NCBI GenBank assembly: GCA_003483745.1 | Contig: DMYD01000005.1 | Span: 1,221 to 35,215, forward strand | Source of the DNA: Roseburia sp. | GTDB lineage: Bacteria; Bacillota; Clostridia; Lachnospirales; Lachnospiraceae | Length of the DNA stretch: 33,995 nt | Direction: 5' to 3' | Shown: piece by piece, positions 7,582-14,574 of the stretch | Layout of the letters: each line of letters begins with the position of its first letter | Position numbering within the stretch: position 1 is the stretch's first letter | The notes under the pieces: generated by a model | Told to the model about the DNA's origin: nothing | What the model saw: the letters and a program-made list of their open reading frames with translations, nothing else | Databases searched by the model: none | Position numbers and translations under genes: made by a program

Positions 7582-8640
7582 TTATACGAGTATCTTACTT
7601 AAAACTTCATCCTCAAGTACCAGCTTCTTTGCCGCTTCGCGGTAATTTTCCTCATGCAGGTAAGTATGGCGGAACGGCTTGATCGATGGTGCCATATCGA
7701 TTGCTTTGATAAAGTCATCCCTTTTCATCTTTAATGTTGCAGCATAATCAAAAAATCCCGTCTCCCGCAGAACAGTCTCAACACGGATATACCGGTGATC
7801 CTGCACTTTACTCATGATATAAGTTGCAATTCCGACCTGAATGCCATGCAGCTGCGGAACCTCTAAAATTTTATCCAGAGCATGTGAGATCAGATGCTCG
7901 CTTCCGCTCGTCGGCGCACTGCTTCCCGCGATCTCATTGGCGATCCCGCTCATGGCAAGGGAATCCACCAGTTCCTTTAAGAAAAGTTCATCTTTGATAC
8001 TCTCATACGGTGTCCGCACAAAACTGTTGACCGCCTTTTTCGCGATCATGACCGCAAAATCATTCACTTCACTGTAACCACATTTTTCCTCATAGATCCA
8101 GTCATAAAGTGCTGTGATCTTTGAGATCATATCACCGATCCCGGAATAAATAAACTTCTCCGGTGCAGTTCTTATGACCTGTGTGTCCACAATAATGCCG
8201 TAGGCGAGTCTCGCCGGAACTGAAGTGCGTTTTCCGTGGACAAGAAGGGATGCACTTGCACTGGAAAACCCATCGCTCGAACTTGACGTCGGCACACTGA
8301 TAAATGGAAGATTCCGTAAAAACGCTGCATATTTTCCTGCATCAATAACCTTTCCACCACCAATGGAAATGACCGCCTGTGTTTTATTTGGCATTGCAAA
8401 CGCCAGTGTAATGATATCGTCGATATCCACCGTATCTAACTCACTGTACTCTAAGACTTTGATATCTTCCTGTTTCAGGGAATTCATGACATCTGTGCCA
8501 AACATATCGATCAGTCCGTTTCCAAAAAAGATAACAACCTGTTCGATTCCTTCATTCTTTAAATAACTGCCGATTTTTAGCAAGGCACCTTTTCCCACTT
8601 TTAAAATTGACGGTATTGAAATACCTTTTCCTGTCTGCAT
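7582..8640 (-). CDS. Iron-containing alcohol dehydrogenase family, sn-glycerol-1-phosphate dehydrogenase-like
   Basis: A 352-residue cytosolic NAD(P)-dependent dehydrogenase of the AraM/EgsA group, which reduces dihydroxyacetone phosphate to sn-glycerol-1-phosphate; related members act on other polyols, so the substrate is inferred. The dinucleotide-binding loop is ISIGGGKVIDAGKYAA, followed by the PTSSSSDGFSSASAS substrate loop. Likely metal ligands are Asp in SGIGDMISK, His in SGSEHLISHALD and His in PQLHGIQVG. The start MQTGKGIS at 8640 is preceded by AAAGGAG; an ATG six codons earlier contains the ribosome site and is rejected. It is monocistronic, closed by the hairpin at 7503-7538. Confidence 0.85.
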   Translation of the reverse strand: MQTGKGISIPSILKVGKGALLKIGSYLKNEGIEQVVIFFGNGLIDMFGTDVMNSLKQEDIKVLEYSELDTVDIDDIITLAFAMPNKTQAVISIGGGKVIDAGKYAAFLRNLPFISVPTSSSSDGFSSASASLLVHGKRTSVPARLAYGIIVDTQVIRTAPEKFIYSGIGDMISKITALYDWIYEEKCGYSEVNDFAVMIAKKAVNSFVRTPYESIKDELFLKELVDSLAMSGIANEIAGSSAPTSGSEHLISHALDKILEVPQLHGIQVGIATYIMSKVQDHRYIRVETVLRETGFFDYAATLKMKRDDFIKAIDMAPSIKPFRHTYLHEENYREAAKKLVLEDEVLSKILV

Positions 8641-8705
8641 TCTGCTTCTCCTTTTCACTACCCTGTTTTTCTAAACTATTTTAACCAATATTCTAAAATA
8701 TCAGC

Positions 8706-9062
8706 CTAATATTGAGTAACGCGCACTTTTTCCACCGCTTCTTTTGAAAAATGAATTTGTTTTTCTGCAACCTTTGATTCAAGCAGCGGCTCAAGTCCCT
8801 GTATCATCTTCGCCAGATTGGCCCGTTCTGATACCAGTTTCATTTTTCCGCTGCAAACGGCTCCCAGTCGGTCTGATTAATCATCATGATTTCCGTTGAT
8901 TTTGCAACTGGTAAAAGATACATGCCGGCGATATCTTTTACTTCTTCTTTTTCTTTTTTCCCTGTCAAAATTATTGCTTAAATACATGCACAGCGCTGCA
9001 CTCAGACAAAAAAGACAACCACAGAAAAGTAATTCAGCCTGTGTTGACTGACTATGAAACAT
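8706..9062 (-). pseudogene. Small membrane protein gene with two frameshifts
   Basis: Three overlapping reading frames on the minus strand join into one plausible protein of about 118 residues. Frame one (from 9062) gives MFHSQSTQAELL and a membrane helix to about SNNFDREK. At the A-run near 8955-8967 the frame changes to KEKEEVKDIAGMYLLPVAK and on to FAAEK. At a second A-run near 8842-8848 it changes to MKLVSERANLAKM and ends at TAG 8706. Both breaks lie in homopolymer A tracts, the usual place for indels or sequencing slips. Family not recognised. The 61-residue first frame alone could be read as an intact gene, but its continuation past the A-run is a basic low-complexity tail typical of a shifted frame. 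Confidence 0.6.
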
Positions 9063-9092
9063 TTTTCTTACTTCTTTTTCCTATTGTAAAAA

Positions 9093-9129
9093 AGGAACAG
9101 ACCGTCTTAACTAAAAGACACCTGTTCCT
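9093..9129 (-). terminator. Intrinsic terminator after spoVAC
   Basis: AGGAACAG / CTGTTCCT outer arms with an inner GTCTT/AAGAC stem. The minus strand continues with six T. The 9130-9237 stretch upstream of it is AT-rich with nothing else recognisable. Confidence 0.75.
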
Positions 9130-9237
9130 ATATTTTTCCAGCATCCTATAAGAATTAAAACCCAATTTATTGTAACATACCTGATATATCATAGCAATGC
9201 AAATCTGACAAGATAAGAGACAACTATTCTCCCGTTT

Positions 9238-9783
9238 TCATACAATTCCAAACATTTTTGCTGCCCAATAGATCAGTCCCAATACCCAGCTGGAAAAGAT
9301 CCCATACAAAATAACCGGTCCTGCGATCGTAAATATCTTACATCCGATTCCAAAAACCTGTCCTTCTTTCTGAAATTCGATCGCCGGTGCAGCAACCCCG
9401 TTCGCAAACCCGGTGATTGGTACAAGTGCCCCGGCTCCGCCCCAGTTTGCAAGTGAAGGATACAGGTTTAGTCCGGTCAAAATCACGGACAATAAGATCA
9501 ATATTACACTGCACCAGCTCCCTGACATCTCCTGGTCAAGTCCAAGATTTTTACAGGTATTTAAAATAAACTGCCCAATGCAGCAGATGATTCCTCCCAT
9601 CACAAATGCCTTTGCCATATTCGCTGCAAGGTTGTGTTTCGGCGTCACCGACTCCACATAGTCGTTGTATGCCTGGTCTCTTACTTTTTTATCTGCTCCG
9701 GCCGATACTTTGGATAAATTTTTTTGCTTCGCTTCATCTGATTTTTTGTCTGAACTGCTTTGTTTTGTGTTTGGCTGTGTCAT
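9238..9783 (-). CDS. spoVAC: Stage V sporulation protein AC
   Basis: A membrane protein of the forespore inner membrane channel that takes up dipicolinic acid during spore formation and releases it in germination. It has 181 residues from the ATG at 9783, chosen for the AGGAGG site; upstream in-frame sequence is untranslated. A charged N-terminal tail (KKSDEAKQKNLSKVSAGADKKVRD, residues 12-35, abridged here) leads to the family signature VTPKHNLAANMAKAFVMGG. Several membrane segments and the loop PITGFANGVAAPAIEF follow, with a final GLIYWAAKMFGIV. spoVAD and spoVAE, which normally follow, are absent here, and spoVAA/AB lie 17 kb away across the CRISPR island. Confidence 0.95.
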   Translation of the reverse strand: MTQPNTKQSSSDKKSDEAKQKNLSKVSAGADKKVRDQAYNDYVESVTPKHNLAANMAKAFVMGGIICCIGQFILNTCKNLGLDQEMSGSWCSVILILLSVILTGLNLYPSLANWGGAGALVPITGFANGVAAPAIEFQKEGQVFGIGCKIFTIAGPVILYGIFSSWVLGLIYWAAKMFGIV

Positions 9784-9848
9784 GGTTTTCCTCCTGGCTG
9801 TTTCGGTTATAAAGTCAGTATGGCATAACAGACCGATTTTTATACGGA

Positions 9849-10001
9849 TCACACCCCCCTTTCTTCTAAAGGTAATGCATCCTCTGCCATCAGAAACCAT
9901 CTGCTCTTAGCCTTGATGATCTCCCGCTGAACATTGGTAACTTTCACAGGCACAAGATCTGTAACAAATAAACTTACCATATCATTTCTCATTCTTTCCA
10001 T
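9849..10001 (-). CDS. Small hypothetical protein upstream of spoVAC
   Basis: A 50-residue ORF starting MERMRNDMVSLFVTDLVPV at 10001. The AGGAGG site is eight bases upstream of this ATG; two earlier in-frame ATGs are too close to it or precede it. It ends 65 bp before spoVAC, on the same strand. No family recognised and no membrane helix is obvious. Position makes a sporulation role possible, but it may instead belong to the edge of the CRISPR island. Confidence 0.55.
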   Translation of the reverse strand: MERMRNDMVSLFVTDLVPVKVTNVQREIIKAKSRWFLMAEDALPLEERGV

Positions 10002-10055
10002 TTCCATTACCTCCTGTAATCCCAAAATCAACCTATCAGTTTCATCTATCTTTTA

Positions 10056-10082
10056 GAGAAATAAGGCTATGCCTTATTTCTC
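10056..10082 (-). repeat. Perfect hairpin containing the stop codon of mini-protein B
   Basis: 12-bp arms GAGAAATAAGGC / GCCTTATTTCTC with a 3-base loop. The TAA of the upstream mini-gene lies in the stem. There is no T-run on the minus strand (it continues TAAAAGATAG), so it is at most a weak terminator. Confidence 0.65.
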
Positions 10083-10145
10083 AAGAACATCGGCAAGAAT
10101 GTCGACAATCACATGACCCAAAAAACGAAAATCGAAATCCTCCAT
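10074..10145 (-). CDS. Mini-protein B, 23 residues, paralogue of mini-protein A
   Basis: A very short ORF (begins MEDFDFRFLGHVIVDIL, ends with ADVLEK) on the minus strand. GGAGG lies ten bases upstream of this ATG; a competing ATG at 10150 in another frame gives a 13-residue peptide and has better spacing. I prefer this frame because it resembles mini-protein A: acidic start, a hydrophobic turn with G, then V-VDIL followed by acidic residues. Predicted as one acidic amphipathic helix. It ends within a perfect hairpin, as does its neighbour. It shares the promoter with mini-protein A and is divergent from the RHH-WYL regulator. Function unknown. Confidence 0.5.
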   Translation of the reverse strand: MEDFDFRFLGHVIVDILADVLEK

Positions 10146-10179
10146 GACATTAACACCTCCTTTACAATGAAACAATCCT

Positions 10180-10202
10180 GATGGTGACTATTCGTCACCA
10201 TC
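10180..10202 (-). repeat. Perfect hairpin containing the stop codon of mini-protein A
   Basis: 9-bp arms GATGGTGAC / GTCACCATC with a 5-base loop that holds part of the TAG stop. No T-run follows on the minus strand, so transcription can continue into mini-protein B. Confidence 0.65.
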
Positions 10203-10265
10203 GATAACAGCCTCGACCAGAATATCAACCACAGCGTAGCCGATAACCTTAAACAGCTCATCCAT
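10188..10265 (-). CDS. Mini-protein A, 25 residues, acidic
   Basis: A short ORF with a textbook ribosome site (GGAGG, 7-base spacing) before its ATG. The product begins MDELFKVIGYAVVDILVEAV and ends with IDGDE: one lysine against seven acidic residues, and a central hydrophobic face, so probably an amphipathic helix. It aligns with mini-protein B over the G-x-x-VVDIL segment, so the two look like a duplicated pair. A sigma-A promoter lies 55 bp upstream (TTGCAT, 17 bp, TATAAT) with an operator copy inside it. Candidate roles include a toxin or guard peptide, an anti-repressor of the divergent WYL regulator, or a signal peptide; nothing in the sequence decides. Confidence 0.6.
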   Translation of the reverse strand: MDELFKVIGYAVVDILVEAVIDGDE

Positions 10266-10319
10266 ACTCTCACCTCCCTCAATAAGTCTGTTTTATTAAT
10301 TTCCCCCTTGCTTGAGTTT

Positions 10320-10433
10320 ATTATAATACTGCATATAGCAACATGCAACGGAATCATTTTCAATTTAAAATGTTACTATATACTATAATAATCTTGTATT
10401 TTGAACAAAATAATGTTACTATAATAGCAACAT
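10320..10433. promoter_or_regulatory. Divergent promoter region with four operator copies
   Basis: Minus-strand promoter for the mini-proteins: TATAAT (10320-10325), 17-bp spacer, TTGCAT (10343-10348). For the regulator on the plus strand, a TATAAT lies at 10420-10425 and another at 10384-10389. An operator-like element occurs four times: ATGTTACTATA at 10370-10380 and 10413-10423 (direct, 43 bp apart), and its complement TAGCAACAT at 10336-10344 and 10425-10433. The first inverted copy overlaps the mini-gene -35 and spacer; the last two form a palindrome over the regulator -10. This is the layout expected for an autoregulated ribbon-helix-helix repressor. Confidence 0.65.
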
Positions 10434-10462
10434 TATTTGTATTTAATAAGGAATGACCATAT

Positions 10463-11542
10463 ATGGGATTTACAGATATCAATGAAGCACAAAAAATAAG
10501 AATTTCTTTCAGTGAGAAAGCCATGTCCATTATAGAAGAAGATATGAATGTATTTGGAGTTCCATCCAGAACTGCTTTTATCAATACAGTCATAACAAAC
10601 TTTCATGAAGATGCAGTTTCATCAATATTCACCTGCATAGAAAAGTATCGTTCAAACCTGACTAAATTACTGAAAGATTCCGAACCCGATTCTTCTAAAA
10701 TTGATAAAGTAATTGACAAACTTGTTGATCAGAAAAAAAAATCGCTCAGAAAGCAGATTGACCAATTCAAAGCTAATAAAGATCATTCGAAACTGTATTA
10801 TATTAATGACGAAAATGTAGCTTTTTTATTTAGTGACGAATGTATGGAATCTGATAAAAACAATCCAGATGAAGGTGAATCCAGTCCCTACGGTGACCGG
10901 CCAGGTTTATATATCAAGTGTCTGCTTGAAGAATACTGCTCACTTCCATTTATAAAAAGAGAACAGATTTTTAGAAAAGATATTTATGATCAGATAAATA
11001 TTGCATGTGAAAACAAATACATCTTATACGTTACTGTTCCATTTAACGAGAAAAAACAGACTTTTTGCGTATATCCTTATAAAATCGTTGCAGATCCCAT
11101 GTCCACACAAGATTACCTGGTCTGTTATTCAAGGAAAAAAGAGGACACAGAAAATGACAAAATCATTGCATCATTTTCCATGTCCAGAATTCATATATCA
11201 AGACTTTCAAGAAGCCGCGTTTTTCATCTCACACAAAAAGAGAGAAAAGAAATTGATGATAAACTCGCCAGATATTCACCTGCCTACCTGATTGGCGAAA
11301 ACGAAGAGATCCATGTAAAACTGACCGAAAACGGAAAACAGACTTTTCTGAAAAAACTTCACTCGCGGCCTGTAAAAAACGAAAAGAAGTCTACCACCGA
11401 TGAGTATGTATTTGACTGTTCAGAATTTCAGGCATACAATTATTTCTTTTCCTTTGGAGCAGATGCTGAAATTCTATCGCCCCTATCTTTAAGGCAAAAA
11501 TTTGCCGACTCCTATTCTGCGGCTTCAAAACTTTATCAGTAA
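10463..11542 (+). CDS. CRISPR-associated WYL-domain regulator with ribbon-helix-helix N-terminus
   Basis: A 359-residue cytosolic protein. Residues about 11-50 fit a ribbon-helix-helix DNA-binding domain (KIRISFSEKAMSIIEEDM then VPSRTAFINTVI). A charged linker follows (about 80-130). A WYL-like ligand-sensing domain lies at about 150-260 (IYDQINIACENKYILYVTV, then YPYKIVADPMSTQDYLVCYS). The C-terminal region is unassigned. RHH-WYL proteins accompany CRISPR systems, for example WYL1 of type VI-D loci, where one stimulates Cas13d; others are repressors. It ends 19 bp from the end of cas6 in convergent orientation with no terminator between. Operators in its own promoter suggest autoregulation and control of the divergent mini-proteins. 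Confidence 0.82.
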   Translation: MGFTDINEAQKIRISFSEKAMSIIEEDMNVFGVPSRTAFINTVITNFHEDAVSSIFTCIEKYRSNLTKLLKDSEPDSSKIDKVIDKLVDQKKKSLRKQIDQFKANKDHSKLYYINDENVAFLFSDECMESDKNNPDEGESSPYGDRPGLYIKCLLEEYCSLPFIKREQIFRKDIYDQINIACENKYILYVTVPFNEKKQTFCVYPYKIVADPMSTQDYLVCYSRKKEDTENDKIIASFSMSRIHISRLSRSRVFHLTQKERKEIDDKLARYSPAYLIGENEEIHVKLTENGKQTFLKKLHSRPVKNEKKSTTDEYVFDCSEFQAYNYFFSFGADAEILSPLSLRQKFADSYSAASKLYQ

Positions 11543-11561
11543 CATAAGTATTTCCGTTTTA

Positions 11562-12284
11562 TCATACTATCTCAAACATTCCAAACCCCTGGGAGTTTTT
11601 TGCTCCCAGACCGGTCTGGTACAGAAAATCCAGATATTTACGTTCACCAGTTAAATTTAACTGGACGAACCACGCTGTCACATAACTACTCTGGTATTTT
11701 GTCACGATCTTCCTTGTTTTTATCCCCTCATTTTTCAAAATATCGAGTGGCTTATATGGTGCGATTCCATAGTATGCCTGATATTTACGATAAAAATTCT
11801 CGTTGATTCTGTCATAAAATTCTGACTCATCCGGATTATAAAAATATGTTTTTCCAGTAGAAGGATCTGTTGAATAAATCGTCACCGGAGATTTCATACG
11901 AACCACAAGATCTGATTCTTCCACCGTATAATCAAATAATTCCAGTTCAACATCATGATATTGAGTTTTTCCAAATGTGATTCCATAATAATTAAAACTG
12001 TCCGCTATGAGACGGATCAGTAAAGGTTCCGGACTTCTTACCTCAAAAGATACATGCGAATCAAAAATGATCACCCTGTTTTCGATCCGATAGGAGCCTT
12101 TTAACTGACCAAACTGAAACATTTTATACTGACGTCCTTCTCTGTTATATCCGCAATCATGAACAAAATCCCCAAAATCCGGTATGATAGAAATTGCCCG
12201 GTAAATAACCGACTGTAAAATATGATTATAATTGATCGGCAATATAAGTGGCTGGTCAAGCCGGATATGAACTAATAATTGCAT
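11562..12284 (-). CDS. cas6: Cas6 CRISPR RNA endoribonuclease
   Basis: A 240-residue endonuclease that cuts the pre-crRNA within the repeats, giving crRNAs for the effector complex. It shows the double ferredoxin-like plan of the family and the C-terminal glycine-rich loop GLGAKNSQGFGMFEIV. The start has LPINYNHILQSVIYRAI, where Tyr18 and His20 are candidates for the catalytic base. It is the last gene of the effector operon, two bases after the TIGR03986-type gene. A stand-alone Cas6 fits with an RT-Cas1 that lacks the Cas6 domain seen in some RT-Cas1 fusions. Confidence 0.9.
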   Translation of the reverse strand: MQLLVHIRLDQPLILPINYNHILQSVIYRAISIIPDFGDFVHDCGYNREGRQYKMFQFGQLKGSYRIENRVIIFDSHVSFEVRSPEPLLIRLIADSFNYYGITFGKTQYHDVELELFDYTVEESDLVVRMKSPVTIYSTDPSTGKTYFYNPDESEFYDRINENFYRKYQAYYGIAPYKPLDILKNEGIKTRKIVTKYQSSYVTAWFVQLNLTGERKYLDFLYQTGLGAKNSQGFGMFEIV

Positions 12285-12286
12285 AA

Positions 12287-14170
12287 TTACCCTCTTCTGT
12301 CTGCTGGTCTTGCATTAAACTTCCTGTTTCTGCCGTTATTTTGAAAATTACTTTTCTTTATCGGTTTTTCATTATACGACAATGAGAAATCCTGATCCAG
12401 AATCTGAGGCAACACTTCACTTATTTTCATACTCTCCCGGTTTCTTGCCATTCCACCTGTTATAGATGCGTGATTATTCACAAACCATCTATATCCTTCA
12501 TCCAACATCTTTCCTTTCTGCCCAATTTCTTTTGGATAAGTGATTTCGACGTCAGCCGGAACACTTTTTAATCCTGCAATTTTATAAAATTCTTTCTTTA
12601 CTACATTACTGAAACCGACGTTTTCATACGTAATATCATCAAATTTTTCTGTTTCATCCATCACGTAGTTTATTTTTCCACCATCAGCTTCTATCTTTCG
12701 TTCTGTCACTCTATCCACAGAACAAACAACGCTACCCATTCCGAGAGGCTTTGCTCCGCCAAGTTTCAGCCCAAGCTTCTCTGTCCCGCTATTTAAGATC
12801 CATATAAGCTGATCTAACTGTTTCTGTGAAATGGCTTCATAATAAAGCTTTCCGGAAAATCCAATTCCCTTTCTTACCATTCGAACTGTTTTATTTAAAT
12901 TGGAAGGTGTTATATTTTGGGACAGATTGACCTTCTGATGGTGCCAGTAAAACTTACGCCCCCGCAATTCGCCCGGCTGAATATTAAGCTTTTTATTCAC
13001 ATAATAATAGTCGTATGTCCAAAATTGCGCCCCAGACGGCCTTTTCAAATAGAAATCTACATTTCCAAGTTTCGGCTCTCCAAGATTCTGTAATGTGATC
13101 CGGGAATTTAGATAGTATTCTTTTGCATTTAATTCTTCTTTGACATACATATCCGTAAATCTTATTTTCGATCCCTTACAGTTTTCATTATTTTTTCTCA
13201 CATATCCAAACAGATCACATGCAGGACATGCCTTCTCCTTACACGGTGCAAACGCACCTGCAAGTGACTCAATATTATTGTTGGATATCTCTTTGGAAAA
13301 TACAGCAGGAGCAAAATACAAAATTCCACCCTCTAATTTTGAATAGCAGACTGGAAAATATGCCTCACCTTTTGCTCTTAAAAATTGCATCAGCTGCTGC
13401 TTATATTCCTGATATGCCTTTTCATTTGCAGGTGATACATTTGGCTGGGACAGATATGACTCTATTACAGGAAAAAGCTTTCTTTCTATCATATCCTTTG
13501 ACAGACTTTTTTCTTCAGGACGCTGCATATTTTTTTCGGAAAAAACATGATATCTCTTCTTTTTACATCCCATGCCCCATTTGATCAGATAACCGCTGCT
13601 GTTAAAATTTCTATTCTTTGAAAAGCTGTAATTTTTTAGTAATCCACCCGGAGTTGTCTTATTAAAATATACCGCAGTTCCATCACTGCATTTTTCAGAC
13701 TCTCCTTCTTTTTCTCTGCAGTCCATCTCAATGCGAAAAGATACTGCATTTAATAATTCAATTGTTCCATTCACTGTCCGGTGCAGGAGAGCAGGTTTAA
13801 ACTGCTCCATGGTTCTTTTTATCGGATATTCATCTGAATTTAAAATTCCCATGCAGGAATCCGTCAGTGTCTCATATACCTGCCTTACAACACCGCGTAT
13901 CTCACTTCCCGGTATCACTGGTACATGATACTCATCATCATATGTCCTGTCTGCAGCAAGCTCGGTATAGGAAAAGAAATCATAGGATTTGTGATTTTCT
14001 ACCTCAGATTCCTTAAACGCATGATCCGAACTTGAATTTGGAACGAATAATGGTGTCTGGGTTGTAATCGTATATTCTATCACGCCGGTATGTACATCAT
14101 CATCTGTATAAGCTTCAGCTTTTTCCTTTGGAAAACAAATAAAGTTATATGGATTTACAAATCCTCTCAT
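12287..14170 (-). CDS. Type III-D RAMP protein, TIGR03986 family (Cas7 with insertion)
   Basis: A 627-residue Cas7-type backbone subunit of the effector complex. The N-terminal RAMP core shows TPLFVPNSSSD and the PVIPGSEIRGVVRQVYE segment, the Cas7 thumb/phosphate-binding region. A long insertion follows. A zinc-finger-like CKEKACPACDLFGYV lies near residue 317. The glycine-rich LGLKLGGAKPLGMGSV loop is near residue 480, and the tail is basic (KKSNFQNNGRNRKFNARPADRRG, abridged). The size and cysteine motif fit the insertion-bearing Cas7 of III-D variant complexes. It starts two bases after csx19 ends. Confidence 0.85.
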   Translation of the reverse strand: MRGFVNPYNFICFPKEKAEAYTDDDVHTGVIEYTITTQTPLFVPNSSSDHAFKESEVENHKSYDFFSYTELAADRTYDDEYHVPVIPGSEIRGVVRQVYETLTDSCMGILNSDEYPIKRTMEQFKPALLHRTVNGTIELLNAVSFRIEMDCREKEGESEKCSDGTAVYFNKTTPGGLLKNYSFSKNRNFNSSGYLIKWGMGCKKKRYHVFSEKNMQRPEEKSLSKDMIERKLFPVIESYLSQPNVSPANEKAYQEYKQQLMQFLRAKGEAYFPVCYSKLEGGILYFAPAVFSKEISNNNIESLAGAFAPCKEKACPACDLFGYVRKNNENCKGSKIRFTDMYVKEELNAKEYYLNSRITLQNLGEPKLGNVDFYLKRPSGAQFWTYDYYYVNKKLNIQPGELRGRKFYWHHQKVNLSQNITPSNLNKTVRMVRKGIGFSGKLYYEAISQKQLDQLIWILNSGTEKLGLKLGGAKPLGMGSVVCSVDRVTERKIEADGGKINYVMDETEKFDDITYENVGFSNVVKKEFYKIAGLKSVPADVEITYPKEIGQKGKMLDEGYRWFVNNHASITGGMARNRESMKISEVLPQILDQDFSLSYNEKPIKKSNFQNNGRNRKFNARPADRRG

Positions 14171-14172
14171 AC

Positions 14173-14574
14173 TTATCTCACCTCTTTCAGCCTATAATTG
14201 TTTATAGTCATAAGATCGTTGTCATCATAAGATATATAATTTACAATCTCCACATAATCCTTATCTTTATCCGGCATTTCCTGTCCTTTTTTTAACGTGA
14301 TTATTTGCCCCTCTATGTATGTATCCGCGTAAATATTTTTTTCATCCATATCATGATAACTGATTGTCTCATCATCCACACACAGTTCGATATTTTCTGC
14401 TGCAGCTCTGATAAACCGGTATTCCCTGCATTCATCAAACAAATGCAGTTCTAAGAGACCATCCTGTATCTCCTCCTCAGATGGAAGCTGATTGCGGTCA
14501 TACGGTCTGTAGATGACCTCACCTGTATAAAGAGCATACATCATCCCATGCTCCGGTGCCTTTGATAAATTCAT
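14173..14574 (-). CDS. csx19: Csx19-like type III-D accessory subunit
   Basis: A 133-residue acidic protein in the position and of the size of Csx19 (TIGR03984 family), a subunit of III-D effector complexes that binds near Cas10 and the crRNA handle in the one studied variant. The part I use for recognition is YRPYDRNQLPSEEEIQDGLL followed by ELHLFDECREYRFIRA. No catalytic motifs seen. Its ATG overlaps the stop of the double Cas7 gene by four bases. The family call rests on the LFDE-x-E-x-RFIRA pattern and context, so it is good but not certain. Confidence 0.72.
   Translation of the reverse strand: MNLSKAPEHGMMYALYTGEVIYRPYDRNQLPSEEEIQDGLLELHLFDECREYRFIRAAAENIELCVDDETISYHDMDEKNIYADTYIEGQIITLKKGQEMPDKDKDYVEIVNYISYDDNDLMTINNYRLKEVR

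Noticed and set aside
8877..9062. Intact 61-residue membrane protein
   Set aside because: Its basic tail begins at an A-run where another frame gives a more protein-like continuation, so a frameshifted longer gene is preferred.
10074..10265. CreTA-type CRISPR-regulated toxin-antitoxin
   Set aside because: No partial repeat or crRNA-like antitoxin is seen near the mini-genes; the type III system would not repress DNA in the Cascade manner.
10109..10363. 84-residue ORF across the mini-protein region
   Set aside because: It runs through the promoter and both hairpins in a frame without ribosome site; the short ORFs with GGAGG fit better.
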